Assembly (NCBI RefSeq): GCF_029963765.1
Contig: NZ_JALBYU010000002.1
Span: 124,001-188,000, forward strand
Source: Pseudomonas sp. UYIF39
GTDB lineage: Bacteria; Pseudomonadota; Gammaproteobacteria; Pseudomonadales; Pseudomonadaceae
Length of the DNA: 64,000 nucleotides
Direction: 5' to 3'
The position numbers and the translations under genes were made by a program. How positions within the stretch are numbered: the stretch's first letter is position 1; every line of letters starts with the position of its first letter. Below the pieces are notes generated by a model. The model did no database searches and was not told the origin of the DNA. It saw only the letters and a program-made list of their open reading frames with translations. Below are positions 33,342 to 42,335 of this stretch, one piece after another.

Positions 33342-34424
33342 ATGAAGATCGGTGTAATCGGTGGCGGCCAGTTGGGTCGCATGTTGGCGCTGGCGGGCAC
33401 TCCGCTGGGCATGAACTTCGCTTTCCTGGACCCCGCGCCGGATGCTTGCGCAGCCGCGTTGGGCGAGCACCTGCGGGCCGATTACGGCGATCAGGATCAC
33501 CTGCGTCAGCTGGCCGAAGAAGTCGATTTGGTGACTTTCGAGTTCGAAAGCGTCCCGGCCGAAACCGTGGCTTTCCTGTCGCAATTCGTCCCGGTCTACC
33601 CGAGCGCCGAAGCCCTGCGCATCGCTCGCGATCGCTGGTTCGAGAAGAGCATGTTCAAGGACCTGGGGATTCCCACCCCGGCGTTCGCCGACATTCAATC
33701 GCAAGCCGATCTGGACGCTGCCGTGGCTTCGATCGGTCTGCCGGCCGTGCTGAAAACCCGCACCCTGGGTTACGACGGCAAGGGCCAGAAAGTCCTGCGT
33801 AAACCTGAAGACGTGGTCGGCACGTTCGCCGAACTAGGCAGCGTGGCCTGCCTGTTGGAAGGCTTCGTGCCGTTTACCGGTGAAGTCTCGTTGATCGCCG
33901 TGCGCGCTCGCGATGGCGAAACGAAGTTCTACCCGCTGGTTCACAACACTCACGACAGCGGCATTCTTAAACTGTCCGTGGCCAGCACCGATCACCCGCT
34001 GCAAGCCTTGGCGCAAGACTATTCCAGCCGTGTACTCAAGCAACTGAACTACGTTGGCGTGATGGCGTTCGAGTTCTTTGAAGTCGATGGTGGCCTCAAG
34101 GCTAACGAGATTGCTCCGCGCGTGCACAACTCAGGTCACTGGACCACTGAAGGTGCCGAGTGCAGCCAGTTCGAAAACCACCTGCGGGCCGTTGCCGGTC
34201 TGCCGCTGGGTTCGACGGCCAAGGTCGGCGAGAGCGCGATGCTCAACTTCATCGGTAAAGTACCGGAGACCGAGAAAGTCCTGGCCATTGCCGATTGCCA
34301 TCTGCATCACTATGGCAAGGCGTTCAAGGTCGGTCGCAAGGTCGGTCACGCCAACCTGCGCTGCGCCGACAAGGCCACGCTGGAGCAGCAGATCCTCAAG
34401 GTCGAAGCGCTCATCGCCGAATAG
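33342..34424 (+). CDS. purK: 5-(carboxyamino)imidazole ribonucleotide synthase
   Basis: Start MKIGVIGGGQLGRMLALAG; an ATG 9 bases earlier gives only MLT. 360 residues with the ATP-grasp fold: N-terminal dinucleotide-like GGGQLGRM, DRWFEKSMFKDLGIPTP, lysine-containing KTRTLGYDGKGQ, and the catalytic EIAPRVHNSGHWT around residue 245. PurK uses ATP and bicarbonate to carboxylate AIR to N5-CAIR, the substrate of PurE upstream. The overlap of gene functions and 11-base spacing make co-transcription nearly certain. Confidence 0.97.
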   Translation: MKIGVIGGGQLGRMLALAGTPLGMNFAFLDPAPDACAAALGEHLRADYGDQDHLRQLAEEVDLVTFEFESVPAETVAFLSQFVPVYPSAEALRIARDRWFEKSMFKDLGIPTPAFADIQSQADLDAAVASIGLPAVLKTRTLGYDGKGQKVLRKPEDVVGTFAELGSVACLLEGFVPFTGEVSLIAVRARDGETKFYPLVHNTHDSGILKLSVASTDHPLQALAQDYSSRVLKQLNYVGVMAFEFFEVDGGLKANEIAPRVHNSGHWTTEGAECSQFENHLRAVAGLPLGSTAKVGESAMLNFIGKVPETEKVLAIADCHLHHYGKAFKVGRKVGHANLRCADKATLEQQILKVEALIAE

Positions 34425-34531
34425 TTTCATGTGGCAGCGGCGGAACCATTCAGGGCCCGCCGTTCTCTCATGGCAGGATGCAGAAGTCTGACTAGGCTTT
34501 CGCATAGCCAAACCAATCAGAGGGAAATGCC

Positions 34532-34777
34532 ATGGGAATTATCGGAACCATCTTTATCGGCTTGATCGTCGGCCTGCTGGCTCGGTTCTTGAAGCCGGGT
34601 GACGACAGCATGGGCTGGATCATGACCATCCTGCTCGGTATCGGCGGTTCGCTGGCGGCCACTTACGGCGGCCAGGCTCTGGGCATCTATCACGCGGGCG
34701 AAGGCGCTGGCTTCATCGGTGCGCTGGTCGGCGCGGTGGTGTTGCTGGTGATCTTCGGTTTGATCAGAAAGAACTGA
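34532..34777 (+). CDS. GlsB/YeaQ/YmgE-family small membrane protein
   Basis: 81 residues, nearly all in three hydrophobic helices: MGIIGTIFIGLIVGLLARFLKPG, MGWIMTILLGIGGSLAATYGG, and GFIGALVGAVVLLVIFGLIRKN. The LARFLKPGDDSMGWIMTILLGIGG motif is the Transgly_assoc family, often stress-associated. GAGGGAAATGCC precedes the ATG. The function is not established; it sits alone between purK and a secreted DUF3299 protein. Confidence 0.9.
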   Translation: MGIIGTIFIGLIVGLLARFLKPGDDSMGWIMTILLGIGGSLAATYGGQALGIYHAGEGAGFIGALVGAVVLLVIFGLIRKN

Positions 34778-34790
34778 TCCAAAGCGACAA

Positions 34791-34821
34791 AGCCCCCTCT
34801 GCGCCGCACGCAGAGAGGGCT
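34791..34821. terminator. Imperfect hairpin after the GlsB-family gene
   Basis: AGCCCCCTCTGCG and CGCAGAGAGGGCT pair with one mismatch around a 5-base loop. No T tract follows on the plus strand; it may slow or end the transcript of the upstream gene. Confidence 0.5.
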
Positions 34822-34866
34822 AGAATGCTCGGCGTTGCACCGTCCTCTCCTTTGCCGAGCACCTCC

Positions 34867-35403
34867 ATGCGCCGTCTTTTGCTGACCTTCCTATTACTGG
34901 GTACGGGCCTTGCCCACGCCGGCGAACTGCCGGAAACCGATTGGCTCGAATTGATGCCAAAGTCGGACCAGAAAGCCCTCGAGGCAATGCCCGAAATCGA
35001 CCACAACTCCCCCGAATCCAATGGCACCTTTACCCAAAAGGGTGGCATGAAGCAGAGCAAGGGCTTGCCGGCGGTGATGTATTCGACCAAAACCGTGCCG
35101 TCGATGAACGACAAGAACATCCGCATCGGTGGTTATCCGGTGCCGCTGGAATCCGACGCCAAGGGCCGCAGCACGCTGTTTTTCCTCGTGCCGTATCCGG
35201 GCGCCTGCATCCACGTGCCGCCGCCACCACCTAATCAATTGGTGTTGGTGCGTTATCCGAAAGGTTTGAAGCTGAATGACATCTATACACCGCTGTGGGT
35301 GACCGGCACGCTGAAGGTCGAGAAGGTCAACAACGACCTGGCTGACGCAGCGTATGCGCTGGATGCGGCGAAGGTGCGGGTGGTAAAGGAATCAGATCTG
35401 TAA
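34867..35403 (+). CDS. DUF3299 periplasmic protein
   Basis: The start MRRLLLTFLLLGTGLAHAGELPE gives a clear signal peptide; 14 upstream residues in frame are rejected. 178 residues with the DUF3299 core: NIRIGGYPVPLESDAKGRSTLFFLVPYPGACIHVPPPPPNQLVLV. The PGACIHVPPPPPNQ motif with a conserved Cys is diagnostic. Relatives are found beside ABC or lipoprotein export genes, but the role is unknown. The REP pair downstream separates it from the convergent mutarotase gene. Confidence 0.85.
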   Translation: MRRLLLTFLLLGTGLAHAGELPETDWLELMPKSDQKALEAMPEIDHNSPESNGTFTQKGGMKQSKGLPAVMYSTKTVPSMNDKNIRIGGYPVPLESDAKGRSTLFFLVPYPGACIHVPPPPPNQLVLVRYPKGLKLNDIYTPLWVTGTLKVEKVNNDLADAAYALDAAKVRVVKESDL

Positions 35404-35430
35404 CGCGTATCGAGCCTGACAAAGATCAAC

Positions 35431-35520
35431 TGTGGGAGCGAGCTTGCTCGCGATGAGGCCATAACATTCAGCATCTATGTTGACTGTTATACCGCCATCG
35501 CGAGCAAGCTCGCTCCCACA
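35431..35520. repeat. REP pair between convergent genes
   Basis: TGTGGGAGCGAGCTTGCTCG (continuing CGATG) and its exact inverse at the other end are 40 bases apart; an inner ATAACA/TGTTAT extends the pairing. It lies between the DUF3299 stop and the mutarotase stop. Confidence 0.9.
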
Positions 35521-35537
35521 ATGTTCTATGGTGTTGC

Positions 35538-36437
35538 TTATAGGGGTTTGCTGCCGATGCTGACGCCGAGGGTATGACTGGCGCCCGGCGCCAGCGTCAC
35601 CACATCATCCATCACATTCGCCGTTTCAATGCACAGCATGCGCTGCCAGCCATCGTCGGCCATGTCACTGAACGCCGCAGCGCGTTCAATCCACGGATTC
35701 CAGATCACCGCCGAGCGTGAGCCGCTGCTGGTCAGCTCGATGCGCCGTTCCCAGGCCGGATCGACAATGCTCAGCTTCGCCGGGGTATTGAGATAGATAC
35801 GATCGGTCTCGCCGACAAAACGCAGATCGCCGGTCTGAGTGACTGTTCTCCAGTCGTCCAGGGTTTCGATGTAACTCAAGCCATCCAGCCCTTCGACATG
35901 CACTTCGCGTACATCGCTGACCGCGAAATAGCTGTGCAGCGCCTGGCTGATGGTGACTTTGTCAGCGCCCTGGTTATGGCTGGTCAGGTTGATGTGCAGT
36001 TGCTCATCCAGACGAATGCTCAGCTTCAAATCCACTTGATGCGGCCAGCCGGGCAAGCCGCCTTCAGGGTAAGGCAGAACAAACTCCACCTTGAGGCTTT
36101 CGCCCTCGGTTTCAATGCCGCCCAGTTCCCAGTCCATCGCCCTTACCAGCCCGTGGGCGGTCGGCGCTTCGTTGCTGACGCGCATCGCCTGAACGCTCTG
36201 CGGGTTGCGCGGCAAGTTGCCGAACCACGGCCAGCACACCGGAACCCCGGCGCGGATGCTCTTGCCAGTCTTGAACACTGCCTCGTCGTTGAGCCAGATC
36301 AGCGGCGGTTGCCCGGCCACTTGATAACTGAGGATGTGCGCGCCCTGCTGGGCAACCAGCAGTTCGGCCTGACCGTGGCGGATGCGCCAGCAGTTCAGTT
36401 CATCCAGTTTCACGGCTTCAACGTTGGGCGTGCTCAT
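35538..36437 (-). CDS. D-hexose-6-phosphate mutarotase (YeaD-like)
   Basis: Start MSTPNVEAVKLDELNCWRIRHGQAEL with GAGAGTTGCCAC before it; 11 upstream residues are not needed. 299 residues with the galactose-mutarotase (aldose-1-epimerase) beta-sandwich: GQAELLVAQQGAHILSYQ, VPVCWPWFG, AHGLVRAMDWEL, and EVHVEGLDGLSYIETL. It interconverts alpha and beta anomers of glucose-6-phosphate and related sugars in the cytoplasm. The His in AHGLVR and Glu in the IWNPW-to-MLCIETANV segment are the expected catalytic residues. Single gene; it reads towards the REP pair. Confidence 0.9.
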   Translation of the reverse strand: MSTPNVEAVKLDELNCWRIRHGQAELLVAQQGAHILSYQVAGQPPLIWLNDEAVFKTGKSIRAGVPVCWPWFGNLPRNPQSVQAMRVSNEAPTAHGLVRAMDWELGGIETEGESLKVEFVLPYPEGGLPGWPHQVDLKLSIRLDEQLHINLTSHNQGADKVTISQALHSYFAVSDVREVHVEGLDGLSYIETLDDWRTVTQTGDLRFVGETDRIYLNTPAKLSIVDPAWERRIELTSSGSRSAVIWNPWIERAAAFSDMADDGWQRMLCIETANVMDDVVTLAPGASHTLGVSIGSKPL

Positions 36438-36494
36438 GTGGCAACTCTCGATCAGGAACAATGACTGCAATGGACCGCAGAAAGGTCGCAGTGT

Positions 36495-36899
36495 TTAACG
36501 AGCTCTAGGCGGAACCGAACGGGTGCGACCGCTGCCGTCGATGGCGACGAACACAAACACGGCTTCAGTCACTTTACGCCACTCGCTGGACAGCGGATCG
36601 TCACTCCAGACTTCGACCATCATCTGAATCGAGCTGCGGCCGATTTCCAGCGCCTGGGTATAGAAGGAGAGCTGAGCGCCCACCGCTACCGGAACCAGAA
36701 ATGCCATGCGGTCGATCGCAACCGTAGCCACGCGGCCACCCGCGACTTTGCTGGCCATTGCGGTGCCGGCCAAATCCATCTGCGACACCAGCCAACCGCC
36801 GAAAATATCGCCAAAGCCGTTGGTTTCGCGGGGAAGCGCGGTAATTTGCAGGGCCAGGTCGCCTTGCGGGATTGGATCTTCTTGTTCGAGCTCTATCAT
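36495..36899 (-). CDS. Acyl-CoA thioesterase (YciA-like hotdog)
   Basis: 134 residues with a hotdog fold: ALPRETNGFGDIFGGWLVSQMDLAGTAMASKVAGGRVATVAIDRMAF. The NGFGDIFGGWL motif with the catalytic Asp in helix alpha1 is characteristic of YciA-type enzymes, which hydrolyse CoA thioesters of short to medium fatty acids. Located 58 bases upstream of the mutarotase gene on the same strand, possibly in one transcript. The gap beyond it (36900-37263) has no other gene. Confidence 0.9.
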   Translation of the reverse strand: MIELEQEDPIPQGDLALQITALPRETNGFGDIFGGWLVSQMDLAGTAMASKVAGGRVATVAIDRMAFLVPVAVGAQLSFYTQALEIGRSSIQMMVEVWSDDPLSSEWRKVTEAVFVFVAIDGSGRTRSVPPRAR

Positions 36900-37263
36900 G
36901 CCGGGGGTGCCTCTGACCCGTGACTCTCATTGGTACTTCAGGTGAATAGCCGTCTCAAGGAAAAACGATTCAGCCCCGAACATACTACGTTCGTCACGTT
37001 TTTCGTAAGGCGCCTAAAGGGAAACTCTGCGAAATCGGCTGACAGCTGCCAACGACGTTTTCGCACAGCAACCCCTTACAAGCAGATGCAGGATTGCGAG
37101 TATATCGGTCGGTAGACTCCGAGACGACCGTCCGGTTCTCATTTCGACCGTCAAATACGCACCTCTATGTGCTTTTTCGAACAATTTGTTATCGTGCCGG
37201 ACCTGCCCAAGCCTCAGCCAGCGTTGTTGGGGTTGCAGATCCGACTATAAGAGAAGCCTTGCC
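36900..37263. other. Intergenic region with promoters only
   Basis: A 364-base gap between divergent genes. The only open frame (61 codons, at 36930) has no credible ribosome-binding site. AAGAGAAG before 37264 is the ribosome-binding site of the MHS-family gene. No repeat or terminator structure was seen. Confidence 0.5.
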
Positions 37264-38562
37264 ATGACCACAGCGCCCTCGAGCATCGCGCAGTCCACTC
37301 AATCCGCACGTCCGCTGACCCGCAGTGATTACAAGACTTTGTCGTTGTCTGCCCTGGGCGGTGCGCTGGAGTTTTACGATTTCATCATCTTCGTGTTCTT
37401 CGCCACGGTGGTCGGCAAGCTGTTCTTCCCGGCCGACATGCCCGAGTGGCTGCGCTTGATGCAGACCTTCGGGATCTTTGCCGCCGGCTACCTGGCGCGG
37501 CCACTGGGCGGCATCGTCATGGCGCACTTCGGCGACCTGCTGGGACGCAAGAAGATGTTCACCCTGAGCATTTTCATGATGGCGGTGCCGACCCTGATCA
37601 TGGGCCTGCTACCGACTTACGCGCAGATCGGCATGTGGGCGCCGATCCTGTTGCTGCTGATGCGGGTGATTCAAGGCGCTGCGATTGGCGGTGAAGTGCC
37701 GGGCGCGTGGGTATTCGTTTCCGAACACGTACCGCAGCGTCATATCGGTTATGCCTGCGGCACCCTGACCAGCGGTCTGACGGCTGGCATCCTGCTGGGC
37801 TCGCTGGTCGCCACCGCGATCAACAGCATTTACACCCCGGTCGAAGTCTCGGATTACGCCTGGCGGATTCCGTTCCTGCTGGGTGGCGTATTCGGCCTGT
37901 TCTCGGTTTACCTGCGCCGCTGGCTGCACGAGACCCCGGTGTTCGCCGAGCTGCAACTGCGCAAGGCCCTGGCAGAAGAAGTGCCGCTGCGCGCCGTGTT
38001 GCGCGACCATCGCGGGGCGATCCTGATTTCCATGCTGCTGACCTGGCTGCTGTCCGCCGGCATCATCGTGGTCATCCTGATGACCCCGGCCGTGCTGCAG
38101 ACTGTCTACCACTTCTCGCCAACCACCGCGTTGCAGGCCAACAGCCTGGCGATCGTGTTTCTGAGCCTGGGCTGCGTCGCCTCCGGTGCATTGGCTGACC
38201 GCTTCGGCGCGGGTCGTGTCTTCGTGTTCGGCAGTGCTGCGTTGCTGATCAGTTCGTGGACCTTCTATCACAGCCTGTTCAACCACCCGGACTGGCTGTT
38301 CCCGATGTACGCCTTGACCGGCTTGCTGGTCGGCACCATCGGTGCAGTGCCGTATGTGATGGTCAAAGCATTCCCGGCGGTGGTGCGCTTTAGCGGGCTG
38401 TCGTTCTCCTACAACCTGGCCTACGCCATCTTTGGCGGCCTGACCCCGATGGTGGTGACGCTGCTGCTGAAGGAAAGCCCGATGGGGCCGGCCTATTACG
38501 TAGCGATCATTTGCGGTGTCGGGATTTTGGTGGGTGCTTATCTTTGGAAGAAGGGGCGTTAA
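37264..38562 (+). CDS. MFS transporter, metabolite:H+ symporter (MHS) family
   Basis: Start MTTAPSSIAQSTQSARPLTRSDYK, with AAGAGAAG 10 bases upstream; 26 upstream residues are rejected. 432 residues with twelve helices. Family signatures include GALEFYDFIIFVFFATVVGKLFFP (first helix with the D of MHS members), RPLGGIVMAHFGDLLGRKKMF in loop 2-3, and RVIQGAAIGGEVPGAWVFVSEHV in helix 5. It probably imports a dicarboxylate, sugar acid or osmolyte with H+; the substrate is unknown. Located immediately before pstS, as in PAO1 (PA5370), but separated by a REP pair. Confidence 0.9.
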   Translation: MTTAPSSIAQSTQSARPLTRSDYKTLSLSALGGALEFYDFIIFVFFATVVGKLFFPADMPEWLRLMQTFGIFAAGYLARPLGGIVMAHFGDLLGRKKMFTLSIFMMAVPTLIMGLLPTYAQIGMWAPILLLLMRVIQGAAIGGEVPGAWVFVSEHVPQRHIGYACGTLTSGLTAGILLGSLVATAINSIYTPVEVSDYAWRIPFLLGGVFGLFSVYLRRWLHETPVFAELQLRKALAEEVPLRAVLRDHRGAILISMLLTWLLSAGIIVVILMTPAVLQTVYHFSPTTALQANSLAIVFLSLGCVASGALADRFGAGRVFVFGSAALLISSWTFYHSLFNHPDWLFPMYALTGLLVGTIGAVPYVMVKAFPAVVRFSGLSFSYNLAYAIFGGLTPMVVTLLLKESPMGPAYYVAIICGVGILVGAYLWKKGR

Positions 38563-38593
38563 ACCGACGCCTTTTCATCGACTGCACTGGCCT

Positions 38594-38670
38594 CATCGCG
38601 AGCAAGCTCGCTCCCACATTGGTTCTGTGTTTAACGCAGATCCCCTGTGGGAGCGAGCTTGCTCGCGATG
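38594..38670. repeat. REP pair between MFS gene and pstS
   Basis: CATCGCGAGCAAGCTCGCTC (continuing CCACA) and its inverse are separated by 27 bases. It isolates the transporter transcript from the pstS promoter. Confidence 0.9.
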
Positions 38671-38722
38671 AAGTCGACGCGAAATATCCTGCAAAAAAGC
38701 CAAATGGTGGCCTTTCATCCAA

Positions 38723-38751
38723 TTGTCATATTTCAGCCATAGAGTGTTCAC
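38723..38751 (+). promoter_or_regulatory. PHO box of pstS
   Basis: TTGTCAT-ATTT-CAGCCAT-AGAG-TGTTCAC gives three repeats at 11-base steps, the first two fitting the PhoB consensus CTGTCAT. A -10 (GATACT, 38762-38767) follows 10 bases later, as expected of PhoB-activated promoters. Confidence 0.8.
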
Positions 38752-38806
38752 ACGGCCTGCTGATACTTGGCCCCGACTTAACACACCTATCTGCTAGGAG
38801 TAAGGC

Positions 38807-39808
38807 ATGAAACTGAAGCGTTTGATGGCGGCAATGACTTTTGTCGCTGCTGGCGTTGCGACTGCCAACGCGTTCGCCGCTGTTGACCCGTCGATCCCGA
38901 GCTACACCAAAACCACTGGTGTGTCGGGCAACCTGTCCAGCGTCGGGTCCGATACCCTGGCCAATCTCATGACCCTGTGGGCTGAGAACTACAAAAAAGA
39001 ATACCCGAACGTAAACATCCAGATTCAGGCCGCTGGCTCCGCCACTGCGCCACCTGCGCTGACTGAAGGCACCTCTAACCTGGGCCCGATGAGCCGCAAG
39101 ATGAAGGACACCGAACTGGCTGCCTTCGAGCAGAAGTACGGTTACAAGCCAACCGCAATCCCGGTTGCCGTGGATGCCCTGGCTGTCTTCGTTCACAAAG
39201 ACAACCCGATCCAGCACCTGACCATGGAACAAGTCGACGCGATCTTCTCGTCCACTCGTCTGTGCGGCGCCAAGACCGAAGTCAAAACCTGGGGTGATCT
39301 GGGTGTGACCGGCGACCTGGCCAACAAGCCGGTTCAGCTGTTCGGTCGTAACTCGGTTTCCGGCACCTACGGCTACTTTAAAGAAGAAGCCCTGTGCAAA
39401 GGCGACTACAAGCCAAACGTCAACGAACAACCTGGCTCGGCTTCGGTCGTCCAGTCGATCAGCTCCTCGCTGAACGGCATCGGTTACTCGGGCATCGGCT
39501 ACAAAACCGCTAGCGTGAAAACCGTTGCTCTGTCGAAGAAAGGCAGTACCGAGTTCATCGAAGACACCGAAGAAAACGCACTGAACGGCAAATACCCGCT
39601 GTCGCGTTTCCTCTACGTTTACGTCAACAAAGCCCCGAACAAGCCTCTGGCCCCGCTGGAAGCCGAGTTCGTGAAACTGGTTCTGTCCAAACAGGGCCAG
39701 GAAGTTGTGGTGAAAGACGGCTACATCCCACTGCCAGCCAAGGTTGCTGCAAAAGCACTGGCTGACCTGGGTCTGCAGGAAGGCGGCGCTGAAGTCGCAA
39801 AAAAGTAA
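38807..39808 (+). CDS. pstS: Phosphate-binding periplasmic protein
   Basis: 333 residues with signal peptide [24 protein letters not shown]. The mature part has [59 protein letters not shown], the phosphate-binding loop of the PstS family, and later [18 protein letters not shown]. It captures inorganic phosphate in the periplasm for PstCAB. Located after a PHO box; the stop is followed by a hairpin (39815-39837) and a large repeat, and pstC has its own PHO box, so pstS is a separate or partly separate transcript, consistent with its high demand. Confidence 0.96.
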   Translation: MKLKRLMAAMTFVAAGVATANAFAAVDPSIPSYTKTTGVSGNLSSVGSDTLANLMTLWAENYKKEYPNVNIQIQAAGSATAPPALTEGTSNLGPMSRKMKDTELAAFEQKYGYKPTAIPVAVDALAVFVHKDNPIQHLTMEQVDAIFSSTRLCGAKTEVKTWGDLGVTGDLANKPVQLFGRNSVSGTYGYFKEEALCKGDYKPNVNEQPGSASVVQSISSSLNGIGYSGIGYKTASVKTVALSKKGSTEFIEDTEENALNGKYPLSRFLYVYVNKAPNKPLAPLEAEFVKLVLSKQGQEVVVKDGYIPLPAKVAAKALADLGLQEGGAEVAKK

Positions 39809-39814
39809 AACCCT

Positions 39815-39837
39815 GAGTCCGGGGTAAACCCGGACTC
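39815..39837 (+). terminator. Hairpin after pstS
   Basis: GAGTCCGGG-GTAAA-CCCGGACTC: a 9-bp stem directly after the pstS stop. No T tract follows, so it could stop RNA degradation or partly end transcription rather than act as a full terminator. Confidence 0.55.
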
Positions 39838-39838
39838 T

Positions 39839-39937
39839 GTAGGAGCTGTCGAGTGAAACGAGGCTGCGATCTTTTGATCTGGCCTCTAACCGCAAGATCA
39901 AAAGATCGCAGCCTCGGTTTCCTCGACAGCGCCTACA
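39839..39937. repeat. Long inverted repeat (GATCGCAGCC family)
   Basis: GTAGGAGCTGTCGAG...AAACGAGGCTGCGATC and AGATCAAAAGATCGCAGCCT...CTCGACAGCGCCTAC pair almost completely over about 42 bases. It belongs to the same dispersed family as 29769-29822 and 52206-52267. Confidence 0.85.
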
Positions 39938-39997
39938 CCCCCAAATTTTCGGTCCGCTGCCAGTTCCCACAGGCGGCGGATTTGTTGCGTCACCGCA

Positions 39998-40015
39998 TTG
40001 TCATCTTTCTGTCAT
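39998..40015 (+). promoter_or_regulatory. PHO box of pstC
   Basis: TTGTCAT-CTTT-CTGTCAT matches the PhoB consensus in 13 of 14 repeat positions. It ends only 22 bases before the first ATG of pstC; the expected -10 and start of transcription would coincide with that ATG. Confidence 0.85.
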
Positions 40016-40037
40016 ACAGGATCGCTAGGGTGTGCGA

Positions 40038-42320
40038 ATGAATGATCTGGCCAATTCCACCATGACTACTAATCCCCCCAAGCGAATTGACTTCAATACG
40101 CCTGAGCTGCAACGAAAGCGCCGCATCCGCGCGCTCAAAGATCGCCTGACCCGCTGGTACGTCCTCGTTGGCGGCCTCGCCGTTCTCGGCGCGATCACGC
40201 TGATCTTTTTCTTCCTCGCTTACGTTGTCGCGCCCCTGTTTCAGGGCGCCGACTTGACCGTCAAGGACGCCATCACGCCCGCCTGGATGCAAGACGCCGG
40301 CAAGCCGTTGATGATCTCCCTGGAAGAACAGAACCAGGTCGCCATGCGGGTTTCCGACAAGGGCCAGGCGTTGTTCTTCGATATCGACAGTGGCGCTGAA
40401 CTCAAGCGTGTCGATCTGTCGATTCCGGCCGGCACTACCGTGACCTCCATTGGCGAAGACCAACCAGGCCATCCATTGGTGGCGGTGGGCTTGTCCAACG
40501 GTCAGGCGCTGGTGTTCCGTCACACGTATAAAGTCAGCTACCCGGACGGCAAGAAAACCATCTCGCCAGCCATCGAATACCCATATGGCGAAACGCCGAT
40601 TGCGCTGAACGAGGCGGGCGGTGCCCTGGAGCACATCAGCCTTAACGCCACCGACACAACCCTGATGCTGGTCGGTTCTACCGGTTCACAACTCAATGTT
40701 TTGTCGCTGACCAGCGAAGAAAACATGATGACCGGTGAAGTCACCAACGAGCAGAAGCGCATCGATCTGCCGCAGATGACCGAGCCGGTGAACAACATCT
40801 TCGTCGACCCACGTCAGCAGTGGCTGTACGTGATTAACGGTCGCGCCCAGGCCGACGTGTTCAGCCTGCGCGACAAGAGCCTCAACGGTCGCTACAAACT
40901 GCTGGATGACGGCGAAGCGCAGATCACTGCCAGTACTCAACTGGTGGGCGGCATCTCGCTGATCCTCGGCGATTCCAAGGGCGGTCTGGCCCAGTGGTTC
41001 ATGGCTCGCGACCACGATGGCGAACTGCGTCTGAAGCAGATTCGTAACTTCCAGATGGGCACTGCGCCGATCGTTGAAATCACCGCTGAAGAACGTCGCA
41101 AAGGCTTCATCGCCCTCGATGCGTCCGGCAAGCTCGGCGTGTTCCACAGCACCGCCCACCGCACCTTGCTGGTGGATCAGGTGGTCGATGGCCAAGGCAT
41201 TTTTGGCCTGTCGCCACGGGCCAACCGGGTGATCGTGGAGGCGGGCGGCAAGATTCAGCCGCTGCTGCTCGACAACCCGCACCCGGAAGTGTCGTGGAGC
41301 GCGTTGTGGAGCAAGGTCTGGTACGAGAACTACGACGAGCCTAAATACGTCTGGCAATCGACTGCCGCCAACACTGACTTCGAACCCAAGCTGAGTTTGT
41401 CTCCGCTGACTTTCGGTACGTTGAAAGCCGCGTTCTACGCCATGCTGCTGGCCGCACCTCTGGCCGTCGCCGCTGCAATCTACACTGCGTATTTCATGGC
41501 CCCGGGCATGCGCCGCAAGGTCAAACCGGTGATCGAACTGATGGAAGCGATGCCGACGGTGATCCTCGGTTTCTTCGCCGGCCTGTTCCTCGCACCGTAT
41601 GTGGAAGGGCATTTGCCGGGCATCTTCAGTCTGCTGATGCTCTTGCCGATCGGCATTCTGGTAGCGGGTTTCACCTTCAGCCGCTTGCCTGAGTCCATCC
41701 GCCTGAAAGTGCCGGAAGGCTGGGAAAGCGCGATCCTGATTCCGGTGATCCTGTTCGTGGGCTGGCTCTCGCTGTACATGAGCCCGTACATGGAAACCTG
41801 GTTCTTCGGCGGCGACATGCGCATGTGGATCTCCCACGACCTGGGCATCACCTACGACCAGCGCAACGCACTGGTGGTCGGTCTGGCCATGGGCTTCGCG
41901 GTGATCCCGAACATCTACTCCATTGCCGAAGACGCCGTGTTCAGCGTGCCTCGCGGTTTGACCCTCGGTTCCCTGGCCCTCGGTGCCACGCCGTGGCAGA
42001 CCATGACCCGCGTGGTGATCCTCACCGCCAGCCCGGGCATCTTCTCGGCGCTGATGATCGGCATGGGCCGTGCGGTCGGTGAAACCATGATCGTACTGAT
42101 GGCCACCGGTAACACCCCGGTCATGGAAATGAACCTGTTCGAAGGTCTGCGAACGCTGGCCGCCAACGTCGCGGTGGAAATGCCCGAATCGGAAGTCGGC
42201 GGCAGCCACTACCGCGTGCTGTTCCTCTCGGCGCTGGTGCTGCTGTTGTTCACCTTCGTCATGAACACCCTCGCGGAACTGATTCGTCAGCGTCTGCGCA
42301 AGAAATACTCGTCGCTTTAA
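40038..42320 (+). CDS. pstC: Phosphate ABC transporter permease PstC
   Basis: ATG at 40038 (MNDLANSTM) with AGGGTG upstream; a second ATG at 40062 (MTTNPPKRIDF) is an alternative, favoured if transcription starts at the nearby PHO box. 760 residues: a first helix at about 45-65, a large periplasmic WD-like domain (about 70-450) typical of Pseudomonas PstC and absent from the 319-residue E. coli protein, then the permease core from about 460 with TYYFMAPGMRRKVKPVIELMEAMPTV-like loop (here YFMAPGMRRKVKPVIELMEAMPTVI) and GATPWQTMTRVVIL. It forms the inner-membrane channel with PstA. Confidence 0.95.
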   Translation: MNDLANSTMTTNPPKRIDFNTPELQRKRRIRALKDRLTRWYVLVGGLAVLGAITLIFFFLAYVVAPLFQGADLTVKDAITPAWMQDAGKPLMISLEEQNQVAMRVSDKGQALFFDIDSGAELKRVDLSIPAGTTVTSIGEDQPGHPLVAVGLSNGQALVFRHTYKVSYPDGKKTISPAIEYPYGETPIALNEAGGALEHISLNATDTTLMLVGSTGSQLNVLSLTSEENMMTGEVTNEQKRIDLPQMTEPVNNIFVDPRQQWLYVINGRAQADVFSLRDKSLNGRYKLLDDGEAQITASTQLVGGISLILGDSKGGLAQWFMARDHDGELRLKQIRNFQMGTAPIVEITAEERRKGFIALDASGKLGVFHSTAHRTLLVDQVVDGQGIFGLSPRANRVIVEAGGKIQPLLLDNPHPEVSWSALWSKVWYENYDEPKYVWQSTAANTDFEPKLSLSPLTFGTLKAAFYAMLLAAPLAVAAAIYTAYFMAPGMRRKVKPVIELMEAMPTVILGFFAGLFLAPYVEGHLPGIFSLLMLLPIGILVAGFTFSRLPESIRLKVPEGWESAILIPVILFVGWLSLYMSPYMETWFFGGDMRMWISHDLGITYDQRNALVVGLAMGFAVIPNIYSIAEDAVFSVPRGLTLGSLALGATPWQTMTRVVILTASPGIFSALMIGMGRAVGETMIVLMATGNTPVMEMNLFEGLRTLAANVAVEMPESEVGGSHYRVLFLSALVLLLFTFVMNTLAELIRQRLRKKYSSL

Positions 42321-42335
42321 GAAAGGTAGAAGTCT

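Noticed and set aside
36930-37115. 61-codon plus-strand frame in the gap before the MHS transporter
   Set aside because: No ribosome-binding site, basic random-like composition; probably promoter DNA.
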